From: AG1 sp035559775
Lineage (GTDB): Archaea; Thermoproteota; Thermoprotei_A; Sulfolobales; AG1
Direction: 5' to 3'
Length of the DNA: 64,000 nucleotides
NCBI GenBank assembly: GCA_035559775.1
Contig: DATMAU010000028.1
Coordinates: 1-64,000, forward strand
Under the pieces are notes generated by a model, which saw only the letters and a list, made by a program, of their open reading frames with translations, searched no databases and was not told where the DNA came from. This document shows, piece after piece, positions 44,514-53,626 of this stretch. Within the stretch, counting starts at the first letter, position 1. Every line of letters starts with the position of its first letter. A program made the translations under genes and the position numbers.

Positions 44514-45878
44514 CTATTCTTTCAAGGCCCTTTCAAAGGATTCGTAGAGAGAGTTGACTCTATAGATCCACTCGCCCAGTTTTTCGGGAGTGTCTGGGTA
44601 TTCTTCGTATAGCTTTTTCATCTTATCCATATACTCGGCAGCAACTATGAGCTTTGCCAGCAAGCTCGGTCTCCCAAGCCCTGCTACAACTCTGCTGAGC
44701 TTATCAAACACACTCCTCTTGTTCTTTATAACACCGGTCACGCTTGTCTCGTATAGATCGCTTTCCCTCAAGATCCTTTTTCTAAGCCCGTACTCTATAT
44801 CGTCATCGCTAAGCTTTTGGAGAAAGATCCTGAATATATCCAGCGATGCCTGTTTAGCACCATAGTAGTCTATGTAGAGTTTATTCATTATCCAGAGACC
44901 CTTAGCGCTATAGTCACCGACCTCAGATGCTTTTGCAAATGCTATTGATGCAGCCTTGGCTGCCAGCATCCCAGATCCCTTACCACCCCCGTGCACTGGG
45001 TTTACGGTGTATGCGGCATCGCCTATAACCATTATGCCATTCCATACCATAGAGTATGGGGGTCTTCTTGTCGGTACTAGTGCACCGCTTGTCTCCACAA
45101 CCTTTGAGTTCTTGAACTCAGGTCTTGTTAGGATATATTTATATAGATATGTCCTCGGATGCTCATACCCCTTCCCGTTCTGTACGCCGAGGCCAACGTT
45201 AACGGTTCTTGCCACGCTCTTTGGGAAGTTCCACCAATAGCCTCCGGGAGCTATCTTTTGGTTCACATAGATCCTTATATACTCTGGCCTATCTATCCAC
45301 TCCTCAAGGATCCTTATCTCTCTATAGGCTACCTGTGTATCCTCAGGCTTTATGGGGTCGACAACAGGCCATTCCGGTGGTAGTCTTCTAACAATGCTTC
45401 TAGCAGATCCTGAAGCATCTATCACAACATTAGATCTGAAGACGAGCTTCTCACCCATCCTAGTGGCTATAACACCCCTCACAAAACCGTTCTCTATTAT
45501 TGGTGCTGAGGCGTTTGTCTCATCATAGTACTCGGCACCGTTATCGATACTCTCTCTAATTAGCCTTTGTGTGAACTTGACCCTGTTTATCTCGTAGCCC
45601 TCACCCTCTATGGTTAGTATAACCTCTTCCGAAGGACTATAGAGCAGGATTCCCTTTACAAGGCCATCGAGCTCCTCACCGCTCGGGGGCTTTATTCCAA
45701 TCTCTTCGAAGTGGTGCTTACCTATAGCATCTCCACAGGGCTTATCACCAACCCTATAGCTGGGCTTGGCATCTATGAGAGCCACCGAGAAGCCCATTCT
45801 ACTTATAAGGCTAGCCGCTGTTGCGCCAGCAACTCCAGCTCCAACTATTACTACGTCGTATTTCTTCTCAACACTCAT
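44514..45878 (-). CDS. Geranylgeranyl reductase family flavoprotein
   Basis: A 454-residue FAD protein. VVIVGAGVAGATAASLISRM binds FAD, DKPCGDAIGKHHF carries the family cysteine, and GIMVIGDAAYTVNPVHGGG is the second FAD motif typical of digeranylgeranylglycerophospholipid reductases. The family saturates isoprenoid chains of archaeal membrane lipids, or related polyprenyl substrates. GGTGT plus TGATC selects the ATG at 45878. It is convergent with aIF1A, with no space between the two stop codons. Confidence 0.88.
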   Translation of the reverse strand: MSVEKKYDVVIVGAGVAGATAASLISRMGFSVALIDAKPSYRVGDKPCGDAIGKHHFEEIGIKPPSGEELDGLVKGILLYSPSEEVILTIEGEGYEINRVKFTQRLIRESIDNGAEYYDETNASAPIIENGFVRGVIATRMGEKLVFRSNVVIDASGSARSIVRRLPPEWPVVDPIKPEDTQVAYREIRILEEWIDRPEYIRIYVNQKIAPGGYWWNFPKSVARTVNVGLGVQNGKGYEHPRTYLYKYILTRPEFKNSKVVETSGALVPTRRPPYSMVWNGIMVIGDAAYTVNPVHGGGKGSGMLAAKAASIAFAKASEVGDYSAKGLWIMNKLYIDYYGAKQASLDIFRIFLQKLSDDDIEYGLRKRILRESDLYETSVTGVIKNKRSVFDKLSRVVAGLGRPSLLAKLIVAAEYMDKMKKLYEEYPDTPEKLGEWIYRVNSLYESFERALKE

Positions 45879-46233
45879 GATCAACACCCAAATAACTGTC
45901 CATACTTATAAACACATGATCAACAAACATGCTCAGCACCAATTTAACCACATCATATGCTATGCACTTCAATCCTTAAATTCTTAACTGATCTTTAGGT
46001 TTTTCCCACCAAGAACTCAGGCTGGATGACTAGTGATAACTATAATGCGGTGAGCACTTACCCAAAACGATTTTCCAAGATACCATGTCCATTTCCACAG
46101 GCTTCTCCCTAAGACTGACTCTTCATTCACAGGTTCATCATAGGCTTTGTTAATAACAACTATAGGGAAGCGACGCCGAATGATTGTTTCTCTCGTAACA
46201 AACAGCTGAGAGCCTAGATATCTAGTCACAACA

Positions 46234-46824
46234 GAAGTTCGGGCTTCATCGCGGTTGTTCTTGTTTGGTATCAATTGCTCTTCTCTTGGTTTTACTGGTC
46301 TCGGTACACGGCCGTTTGTCCCTGGATGTTCATTCCAATCACTTTATCTTCTCATGGTTTTATCCAGGGACTTCCACCTCAGCCCGCAGGATCTCTAACC
46401 CTGCGGGGTCATGGGCGGCCGTCGAGCCGAACGGCACGTGGCTCCCATCTAGCTCTGCCCCGGATGGCTTGGAGCGCTGCTCCCATCGCCGCCCGAGGCC
46501 TGTGTGGGGAGACCCACACCGAGGGCAATACCTTTCAAGGCTTATAAATACCCCTGGGTGTTGGCGGGGGAGCAGCCTCCAGGCATGCCCCAATACCCAT
46601 AAGAATTTCCAAAGCCTATCAATCCTCACTATGCATATCAAAAAGAAAACAGCCCCTTTATAGGGTTTCTCGGGCTTGCTTCGGTGGGGAAACTCTGTAT
46701 TTTGGCCTTTTTATTTAGCCTGCCTGGGTCTTTATAGCTGCTATCGTTGCCGGACTGGTATCCCCATAGAATAGTAGAGCTTATACGGTGTTCCCACATA
46801 ACTATGATTAAATATTAGCTAGCC
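46234..46824 (-). repeat. R2 element copy c, interrupted by R1 copy A
   Basis: On the minus strand the 5' part (TTTAATCATAGTTATG, then GTATAAGCTCTA) matches R2 copy b, and the 3' part (ATACCAAA, then ACCGCGATGAAGCCCGAAC) matches the ends of copies a and b. Removing R1 leaves about 247 bases, close to the 255 of copy b, although the split of this length differs between the two. It contains a TATA-like GTATAAGC. Confidence 0.45.
46312..46655 (-). mobile_element. R1 element copy A (TnpB 3'-end/guide-RNA-like remnant)
   Basis: Read on the minus strand: conserved CTGTTTTCTT, a TATA-like box GTATTTATAAGCC (about 46541-46550), a G/C-rich part whose frame reads RYCPRCGSPHT...GSHVPFGSTAAHDPAG...AEVEVPG and stop, and a terminal 10-bp inverted repeat (GTCCCTGGAT/ATCCAGGGAC, 46318-46371) before the shared edge CAAACGG. 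The peptide and hairpin recall a TnpB C-terminus and the right end of an IS200/IS605 element. The full TnpB and any TnpA are missing. Confidence 0.5.
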
Positions 46825-46852
46825 GGCCACTGCATTCCAGTCTTGTTGCAGG

Positions 46853-47611
46853 TTATGTGCACTTGATATCGATCTTCCCGTATTTTTTCAAAGCGTCTAT
46901 TGCTTTTTCGAGTTCTCTGGAGTCCATATAAAGCCTCTGGATCATTATCATTCTCCCTGACATCGGGTTATTCTGCTCTCTGATAAGTTCTAGGAATTTT
47001 CTGCTCCTACTGCACCTAATGTTTATGCTATGATCCTCTATGGGGAATTTGATCAGGATACCTGCTCCCTGGATCCCCCTGTCTGTTATAAGGTAATTCA
47101 TAATGGGTTGGACAAACACTGTTGGCTTACCCTTCCTCATTAGCTTATTAATAGCTATAGGTATTAGGAAGAAGATCTCGAACATCACCAGGTTTCCAAG
47201 GAATCTGGTTAACGCGTCGTTATGAGTAGCATATAGTGGTGTAACATAGGCTGTGTATACATAATAGATTGTAAACACTATGGGTAGCGAGAGCATGGGC
47301 ATGAGCATTACTTTAGCTTGTTCCCTGAGCTCGTAGTTAAGGTCTGAATCGCTCTGCATTATTTCCAATGCTTTCTTGGAATCCATTCTCACTATCTGTC
47401 TACCAGAGCTCACGAACTGGGCATCTGGGCTTGTTGTTGAGCTCCTCATTCTCCTCACATTGATCGCTACCATTATCGCCATATACGATATGAAGAAGAG
47501 GGTCATCACAATCCAGTATAGATCCCCTGGTAGGAATGTTAGAGCAAGCGCATATAGTGCTGCAAGTACTTGGGGGACTATGTATGAGGCAATCCTTCTC
47601 ACTCTGTGCAC
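46853..47611 (-). CDS. Integral membrane protein, possibly DUF2208 family
   Basis: A 252-residue protein with helices at about 10-28, 31-50, 105-128 and 140-160, and a soluble C-terminal domain of about 75 residues (IKFPIEDHSINIRCSRSRKF). The layout is that of a crenarchaeal membrane family, which I think is DUF2208 but cannot confirm. Function unknown. It starts with a GTG or ATG near 47611 and is followed by the R1/R2 region. Confidence 0.6.
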   Translation of the reverse strand: MHRVRRIASYIVPQVLAALYALALTFLPGDLYWIVMTLFFISYMAIMVAINVRRMRSSTTSPDAQFVSSGRQIVRMDSKKALEIMQSDSDLNYELREQAKVMLMPMLSLPIVFTIYYVYTAYVTPLYATHNDALTRFLGNLVMFEIFFLIPIAINKLMRKGKPTVFVQPIMNYLITDRGIQGAGILIKFPIEDHSINIRCSRSRKFLELIREQNNPMSGRMIMIQRLYMDSRELEKAIDALKKYGKIDIKCT

Positions 47612-47698
47612 CTAAAGACTATATGGCAAGTTGCCTAAATAATCCTACCTCTCCTGTTTTCTATGAGCTGTGATATCTAGTGCTTGTTAAAAATCTAT

Positions 47699-48964
47699 CT
47701 ACATACATCCTGCTAGTTGGTATAGAAATGGATGTATATATATCCTCTTGATCAATATATACTTCGGCAGTCTCCCTATAAAGCTCCCAGGGTATTCGTG
47801 GATCTTGAGCGAGTCTCCTTTCCCCGTCACTATGCTTACTGCTTCTTCCTCCTTATATACCGGGATTGTGTCTGCAAATACTATCATATACCTCTCATCC
47901 ACATTACCAACCTTCTTCCTCATACCCCTCAGAATACCCTCTACCTCCATCTCGATCTCGGTTTTGTTGGGAGCTTCTTTATATACTAGCACTGTTTGAT
48001 CGTAACACGCTTTATAACCTTTTCTATAGAGAAACCTTGATATGAGATCCTTGGTCTCTTCATCCGCAAGCCCGCCCTGCTCTCCTAGGATTCTGTAGAA
48101 GAGCCCGTTGATCCAGTAATCGTCTAGGTATTTAAAAACACCGCTCTTGATAAGCCCTGCAATACCGCTTATGTTTCTGAAAGGCTTGAGCTCGTTGTAC
48201 ATGTTTATAAGCTCTCCCCATACTAGTGTTAAGAGTAACTCGTACCCAAGGCTTGTTTTGTGATAATAAACCCCCCTATACATGTGGAGCCTCGCTATGT
48301 AGAAGTTCTCTGCAGCTATAAGCCCCTTATCCTTCACAGCTATGTTTCCCTCAGGATCTACTGATATCGTCTCCAAAAGCCGATCGAGATCTATTGAGCC
48401 ATATGTAACCCCTGTATGGAGAGAGTCGCGGACTAGATAGTCCATTCTATCGACATCGAGATCCGATGACATTAGCTGGTTATAGAGGGGCTCCCTATGC
48501 CTACCCTCTATTATCGATGCCACCTCGTGTCTATCGATCCCAACGCTCGATAACACCTCCTTTACTTCCCCGTCATTCACGATAACCTCCCTGCTCAGAT
48601 CCTCATGCCCAAAGCCTGATCTCTCACTCCTGAGGTAAAACATCTCCAGGGCATGGCTATAGGGGAGATGACCTATATCGTGAAGGAGCGCTGCAGCCTC
48701 TAGAAGAGGTATATCGTCTCTCTCTATATAACCCTCCCTGCTCAGTCTCTCGGAAAGTTTTCTCATTATGTGATAAACACCCAGGCTATGGCTGAACCTA
48801 GTATGCACAGCCCCTGGGTATACATAGAATGTAACACCAAGCTGTTTGATCCTTCTGAGCCTCTGGAAGACGTCTAGCTCAACGATCTTTAGCGCTGTTT
48901 CGTCAAGCTCGATATATCCGTGGACCTCGTCGTAAACCTTCTTTCTATACTTATGCGCACCCAT
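47699..48964 (-). CDS. HD-domain phosphohydrolase
   Basis: A 421-residue protein. HTRFSHSLGVYHIM, EAAALLHDIGHLPYSHALEM and SSDLDVDRMDYLVRDSLHTG give the H...HD...D metal ligands of an SAMHD1/dGTPase-like HD family. VYDEVHGYIELDE at the start is typical of the archaeal members. The substrate may be dNTPs or another nucleotide. The ATG at 48964 fits homologues. It lies 33 bases after a small YwgA-like gene and may be cotranscribed with it. Confidence 0.85.
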   Translation of the reverse strand: MGAHKYRKKVYDEVHGYIELDETALKIVELDVFQRLRRIKQLGVTFYVYPGAVHTRFSHSLGVYHIMRKLSERLSREGYIERDDIPLLEAAALLHDIGHLPYSHALEMFYLRSERSGFGHEDLSREVIVNDGEVKEVLSSVGIDRHEVASIIEGRHREPLYNQLMSSDLDVDRMDYLVRDSLHTGVTYGSIDLDRLLETISVDPEGNIAVKDKGLIAAENFYIARLHMYRGVYYHKTSLGYELLLTLVWGELINMYNELKPFRNISGIAGLIKSGVFKYLDDYWINGLFYRILGEQGGLADEETKDLISRFLYRKGYKACYDQTVLVYKEAPNKTEIEMEVEGILRGMRKKVGNVDERYMIVFADTIPVYKEEEAVSIVTGKGDSLKIHEYPGSFIGRLPKYILIKRIYIHPFLYQLAGCM

Positions 48965-48997
48965 TACAGCACCTACTAAGAGTACCTAGGTTCAAAG

Positions 48998-49507
48998 CTA
49001 TATAACCTGATCGCTATTCGGCTTATTATTTATAATCCCCTCTTCTATAAGCATCCTCCCAACCTCTTCAGCACATGTTCTTCTTATATAGGGCTTGATC
49101 CTTAGAAGATCCGTTACAGGATCCTTTGAAGGTGGGTATGTGTTCTTAGCAAGCATATGTATAGATGCAATTACCTCTAGTGTTCTAGCCATGGGCTCGT
49201 CTTTACATAGGCTCTGAGCCTTAACATATATACTGGTAAACCTATCTACAAGCTGTGATAAGGATTTATCGTCAAGCATATTTCCCCGAGTAGCACAGGC
49301 AGCCTCATAGGCATGGAGATCCCTGGACAGTGTTCTTGAATACGGTCCATAGCTATACCAGCTAAACTTATATCCAAGGCCATATCCAAGGATCTCCTGA
49401 ACCACATAGCCTATCTTCTGGAGTAAAAGCCTGTCCTCCAACCTATTAAGAGAGACATTAGGATTCAGTTTATAAGCTATCAACCACACAACACAAGGAT
49501 CCCTCAT
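48998..49507 (-). CDS. YwgA/Panacea-like small protein
   Basis: A 169-residue helical protein. RLLLQKIGYVVQEILGYGLGYKFSWY followed by GPYSRTLSRDLHAYE (read in parts) matches the pattern LQKL.Y..........F.WY..GPYS..L..D of YwgA-like and Panacea-type domains, some of which act as antitoxins. No toxin gene is next to it; the HD protein downstream is the only partner. Function is not known. Confidence 0.55.
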   Translation of the reverse strand: MRDPCVVWLIAYKLNPNVSLNRLEDRLLLQKIGYVVQEILGYGLGYKFSWYSYGPYSRTLSRDLHAYEAACATRGNMLDDKSLSQLVDRFTSIYVKAQSLCKDEPMARTLEVIASIHMLAKNTYPPSKDPVTDLLRIKPYIRRTCAEEVGRMLIEEGIINNKPNSDQVI

Positions 49508-50237
49508 ATATCCAGCTACCCGATAAACATATTACTACTAATTGGAATTTCTATACTAACCCAAAAGATCCGCAAGCGCTTTGAGTGATACCATATATAG
49601 ACATTTTCACATAGATTATTACCGTTTGTCCCTGGACGTTTGTCAATATTCTTTGGGGTTCTTCACGTCCAGAGACTTCCACCTCATTCGTAGGGATCTC
49701 TGTCTCTGTGGGGTTGTGTTCTGTTGCTAGTCTAACGGAATGGGGTTCCCGTCTACTGGAGAATCATCCATGGCTGGCTTGGGGTCTTCTCTCATCGCTA
49801 TCAGGATCAGTATAGATAGAATAATAGAATAGAAATAGAGACTAACTAATAGCCAAAAACAATCCTAATCAAAACCTATAAATATTTCCTATGAATCATA
49901 GTAAGAAAACAACCCAGAATCTCGGAAAGGCAGTCAACACTCAAGCTGTTCAATATGATCTCCCAAGACATTTAGATGGGTTAATATCGAGACCACATAT
50001 TATGATTAGCCTGTGGGATGTCTTCTTTTTGACGCTCATAGGAAATGTTTGTAAGCTTTAGAGGTATCTCTAACTATTGATGTCTACAATGTCGAGGAGC
50101 TGATATAATATATCAAAATAGCCTGTTATAGTGTATCATTCCACCACATAACAGCTTAGCCTTAAAAACTCCACAATCCCATGCTTTGTATGACAGCTAA
50201 TATATTTTGGCAAAGCAATAGGTGTAACAAACCTTGG
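49508..50237. other. Intergenic region with R1 copy B
   Basis: About 730 bases upstream of the YwgA-like gene, ending at tRNA-Leu. R1 copy B lies at 49622-49915. The rest shows no convincing gene. Confidence 0.45.
49622..49915 (-). mobile_element. R1 element copy B (decayed)
   Basis: Read on the minus strand it has CCTATAAATATTTCC-type promoter traces in reverse (TATA near 49877-49885), a diverged middle with an in-frame stop in the former coding part, GAGGTGGAAGTCTCTGGACGT and its partner ACGTCCAGGGAC, then CAAACGG. The paired terminal arms are kept although the middle has diverged, which suggests that structure outlasted coding. Confidence 0.5.
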
Positions 50238-50321
<84 letters not shown>

Positions 50322-50473
50322 CAAATAAAATAATATATAGGGAGGGTATAAGTATAGCTAGAGATGTTCCACAGGCTAGGAATGGCTATTCATGTACATG
50401 TAAGTAGGATTTCTTTGATATAGAAGGAAAACAAGGAATATAGAAGAGTGTTTAGGATAGATAGAGATACTGG

Positions 50474-51103
50474 CTAGGTGTTTTTCTTGGATTCTAGAGA
50501 TGCTAAGCCGTTGATCATTACTAATGTTTCGTCACAACTAATATCGCCTCTGTGTGTTACTACTAGGGTTATTATTCCTTTCTCTCTCATATAGCTCATT
50601 AGGTTTTTCAAGCAACACTCGATATACCAGGGATCTAGGTGGTCGAGGCCTTCGTCTATTAGCATCACACCTGGGGCTGATGCCAGCCCTCTTGCCAGAG
50701 ACACTCTTATCTTCCACCCTGTGCTTAGACTGCCAGCCTTCTTCTCTAAATCCTCGTGGTTTATTTTCAACAGTTCTAGTATTCTGTTCAGCTCACCATC
50801 ATCAACCCTCTTAGCTATCTTTATATTTCTCTCCACACTCATGTGGGGGAAGATCCCTTTCTCACTCCTTATAATCGGGAATCTTCTCTTCTCAGGCTCC
50901 AGATCTGTTATATCTACTCCTCTATATAGTATCTTCCCAGAGTCAGGGGGAACGATCCCTGCTATTATGTTTAGGAGGGTGGATTTTCCAGACCCGTTGG
51001 GCCCCTTAACACATACTACCTTCCCGCCAGGGATCTCTAGGAAATCCGCTCTGAGCGTGAAGCTTCCGAATGTTTTCACAATACCTTTAAGCACCAGCGT
51101 CAT
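50474..51103 (-). CDS. ABC transporter ATPase (molybdate/tungstate-type)
   Basis: A 209-residue ATPase: Walker A GPNGSGKST, signature LSTGWKIRVSLARGLA (usually LSGGQ; here LSTGW), Walker B VMLIDEGLDHLD and H-loop VVTHRGD. It lacks the C-terminal TOBE/regulatory domain. It energises anion import. It is divergent from the binding-protein and permease genes, which start 69 bases away, and completes the transporter. ATG or GTG at 51103. Confidence 0.85.
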   Translation of the reverse strand: MTLVLKGIVKTFGSFTLRADFLEIPGGKVVCVKGPNGSGKSTLLNIIAGIVPPDSGKILYRGVDITDLEPEKRRFPIIRSEKGIFPHMSVERNIKIAKRVDDGELNRILELLKINHEDLEKKAGSLSTGWKIRVSLARGLASAPGVMLIDEGLDHLDPWYIECCLKNLMSYMREKGIITLVVTHRGDISCDETLVMINGLASLESKKNT

Positions 51104-51171
51104 AGCTAACCTATATACTATTAAATTGTGAAAATATATTAACTTTTACTCATAGGAATAACGGTGATAAT

Positions 51172-52197
51172 ATGAAAAGAAACGTCATAATAAGTATCAT
51201 GGGGGTTCTCGTAGCATTCCTTCTAGGCTTGATCTTATCACCATATGTACTAGAACCCCTTACATCAGCTGGGACTGGCTCAACCAGTGTTACAACTGCA
51301 AGCCAGAGTTCGGGATCCTATAAGAAGGAGATCTATATACTAGAGGCTGCAACGCTAAAGCCTTTAGTAGATATGCTTAGAGAGATCGCTAGTCAGAGGG
51401 GGTATGTGGTTTATGATGAGGCTAAGGGCTCTACCCAGCTGGCTAGGGAGATAAATGATCTGAGTAAAAGAGCTGATCTATTTATACCGATAGATACAGA
51501 GGTTGTCGAGAAAATACTGTTTCCAAGCGGGGCTGCTACGTGGTATATAGTTATAGCTACATCCTCGATGGTTCTCGTGTATAGTAACTCTAGCGAGGAT
51601 AAAGTCAGAGGGCTTCTAGATCTTCTCAGTAGAGGCGATCCAGAATCTTTCTTCAACGAATTATTATCAGGGCAGTATAGGATAGGCTTGGGCAATCCCG
51701 ATAATGTACCCCAGGGCTATAGAACCATAATGATCATGAAGCTAGCGGGGCTCCTCATAAAGGGCGATGAGAACTACTATCTAGCAAGATTCAATGAGTT
51801 AGTAAAATCGGGCAAAGCTGTCTATACGAGGGATGCAGCAGCTCTTGTATCGCTTCTCCAGACAGGACAGATTGACGTGTCTTTCACGTATCTTCACGAG
51901 GCGAAGCTATTTAATCTCAAATATGCTAGACTCCCAGACGATCTGAGTCTATCGAACCCCGCTAAGAAGGATCTCTATTCAAGAGTCAACTATACAACAA
52001 GCCAGGGGGTAGTGATAAGGGGGAATGTGATAGAAATACCGGTCACAATACCGAGGACTGCTGTTAATAGGGAAGCTGCCCTCTCACTAATATCATATCT
52101 CCTAACAAGCCAGGGTAGAGATCTCATGGTGAGGGCAGGACTTATACCTCTCGAGAAGCCTGAGATAAGGGGTGTGTATCAAGATCTCTTGGGGTGA
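51172..52197 (+). CDS. wtpA: Molybdate/tungstate-type ABC substrate-binding protein
   Basis: A 341-residue lipoprotein-like or anchored protein: an N-terminal membrane segment (ISIMGVLVAFLLGLILSPYV), a Ser/Thr-rich linker (SAGTGSTSVTTASQSSGS), and a periplasmic-binding fold with YILEAATLKPLVDML, DLFIPIDTEVV and GNPDNVPQGYRT. This fits the WtpA/ModA class that binds tetrahedral oxyanions. Tungstate is a common need of hyperthermophile enzymes, but the anion is inferred. The ATG at 51172 follows GGTGATAAT. Confidence 0.82.
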   Translation: MKRNVIISIMGVLVAFLLGLILSPYVLEPLTSAGTGSTSVTTASQSSGSYKKEIYILEAATLKPLVDMLREIASQRGYVVYDEAKGSTQLAREINDLSKRADLFIPIDTEVVEKILFPSGAATWYIVIATSSMVLVYSNSSEDKVRGLLDLLSRGDPESFFNELLSGQYRIGLGNPDNVPQGYRTIMIMKLAGLLIKGDENYYLARFNELVKSGKAVYTRDAAALVSLLQTGQIDVSFTYLHEAKLFNLKYARLPDDLSLSNPAKKDLYSRVNYTTSQGVVIRGNVIEIPVTIPRTAVNREAALSLISYLLTSQGRDLMVRAGLIPLEKPEIRGVYQDLLG

Positions 52198-52201
52198 TCC
52201 T

Positions 52202-52990
52202 ATGGGTTATAAAGTATTCTTCTGGCTCTTCATAGCCCTTGTTCTCATAATAGTGGCAGTCCCGATCCTTTATGTGGGTTATGAGGGATCTATAGGTAGG
52301 TATTCAAATCCCCAGCTCTCGCTGAGCCAGGATGTGATGAGATCTATAGCGCTGACCATAGTATCGTCGGCGATAGCCACTCTAATAGCCCTGGTGCTGG
52401 GGATCCCTGTAGCGTATTATTTGGCTAGGTATGATTTTAGGGGTAAGGGGGTTGTTGAGGCGCTAATAGATCTCCCGGCATCTGTGCCCCACCCCCTCGT
52501 AGGGGTAGCGATCCTGCTGCTCTTCTCAGGACCCCTCTCACCGGCCCTCCTACTATTGGGTGTTGAGAGCATTAGCTATACATTCTATGCCCTTGTTCTA
52601 GCCCTTCTAATAGTATCGTCACCGATCATGATTAGGACCATGGTGAATAACTTCAAAGCAATGGATCCGGAGCCGGAGATAGCTGCACTGAGCCTGGGGA
52701 TAAGCAGGGTTAGGGTGTTCTTATTAATCACACTACCCATGAGTATAAGGGCTATTCTTAACTCATATGCCATAACCTTCGCAAGGGCTGTGAGCGAGTT
52801 CGGCTCTATATCGATTGTTGCATACTATATCATAAACCCTCCTTTCCAGGGGGTTAAGCAGGCTTCTGTTTTGATATGGGATCTTTTTGAGAGCGGTGGG
52901 CTTGGAAGAGCTCTCCCGGTAAGTGCTACGCTATTAGCAATAAGCCTCCTAGTGCTTATCATAATAAGGATCACAGAGACTAAACAATAG
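52202..52990 (+). CDS. wtpB: ABC permease (molybdate/tungstate-type)
   Basis: A 262-residue membrane protein with about six helices and the EAA loop (EPEIAALSLGISRVRVFLLITLP, in parts; consensus EAA...G...I.LP). VPHPLVGVAILLLF is typical of the WtpB/ModB class. It forms the channel through which the oxyanion enters the cytoplasm. GGTGA plus TCCT selects the ATG at 52202, with the ribosome site inside the end of wtpA. It ends convergently with the SWIM gene and overlaps it by 11 bases. Confidence 0.86.
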   Translation: MGYKVFFWLFIALVLIIVAVPILYVGYEGSIGRYSNPQLSLSQDVMRSIALTIVSSAIATLIALVLGIPVAYYLARYDFRGKGVVEALIDLPASVPHPLVGVAILLLFSGPLSPALLLLGVESISYTFYALVLALLIVSSPIMIRTMVNNFKAMDPEPEIAALSLGISRVRVFLLITLPMSIRAILNSYAITFARAVSEFGSISIVAYYIINPPFQGVKQASVLIWDLFESGGLGRALPVSATLLAISLLVLIIIRITETKQ

Positions 52991-53387
52991 GTCTGTATGT
53001 AGTTTCTGCCTCAAGCACCGTAGCTATTAGCTCAGAAGCCTCGCCTGGATCTAGCTGGGCCTCTCTGTAGAGCCCCCTCCTCTCAGCCAGCTCGACAGCG
53101 GCCATATGGGTGCAGTAACGCTTAGAACATCTCAAAGCAATGTTTATTGAGAAATCTGTGCAGCTGCAAAAGATCCTCGGTATTACGATATGCACATAGG
53201 AGCCAGAGCCTATTAGATAGAATGTAATGCCGCCAACCCTTATCCTAAGGATCCTCCTGGATGCTACTATTTGGACAACATTATAGTCCTTAACAAGATC
53301 CTCAGTATCTATAGCCTCTAGAGAAGAGTAGGGCGATGACCAGTCACACTTATGCTGAGAGCTTTTCATCTCATCTATTAAAGGCAT
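52980..53387 (-). CDS. SWIM zinc-finger protein
   Basis: A 135-residue protein with CSCTDFSINIALRCSKRYCTH, a CxCx(n)CxH arrangement (C-S-C, then C-T-H) as in SWIM zinc fingers (quoted in parts: CSCTDFS, KRYCTHMA). In archaea such proteins occur near recombination or repair genes and bind DNA or protein partners; no such neighbour is present here. The start may be ATG/TTG near 53387. It overlaps the permease gene tail to tail. Confidence 0.7.
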   Translation of the reverse strand: MPLIDEMKSSQHKCDWSSPYSSLEAIDTEDLVKDYNVVQIVASRRILRIRVGGITFYLIGSGSYVHIVIPRIFCSCTDFSINIALRCSKRYCTHMAAVELAERRGLYREAQLDPGEASELIATVLEAETTYRPIV

Positions 53388-53626
53388 TATCTATCTACTC
53401 TAGAAACCTCCAGAAAGGTTAAAGGGTTTAACGTTAACGGATACGTTGCGGTATAGATAAATTATTATTTCTACGCTGTTTTCGATTACGAAACAAAGGA
53501 GCATCTAAAGCCTAACTATTTAGAGGCTGTCGATAGACCTCAGCATGCCCGTTGTCGACAGTAAGGTATTTGATCCTAGTGCTGAGATAAGGAGGATACT
53601 AAAATACTGGCTATATGGTGAAAGTC

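Larger units (their letters stand above)
45879..46852. other. Nearly 1-kb gene-poor region with nested R1/R2 elements
   Basis: This gap between two minus-strand genes holds an R2 copy (46234-46824) interrupted by R1 copy A (46312-46655). Open frames here are fragments without family features. The G/C content of the R1 segment is clearly higher than that of its surroundings. Confidence 0.5.

Noticed and set aside
46017..46274. An 85-residue minus-strand frame after R1 copy A
   Set aside because: It runs through the R2 end block and is most simply a by-product of the repeat; no homology pattern is visible.
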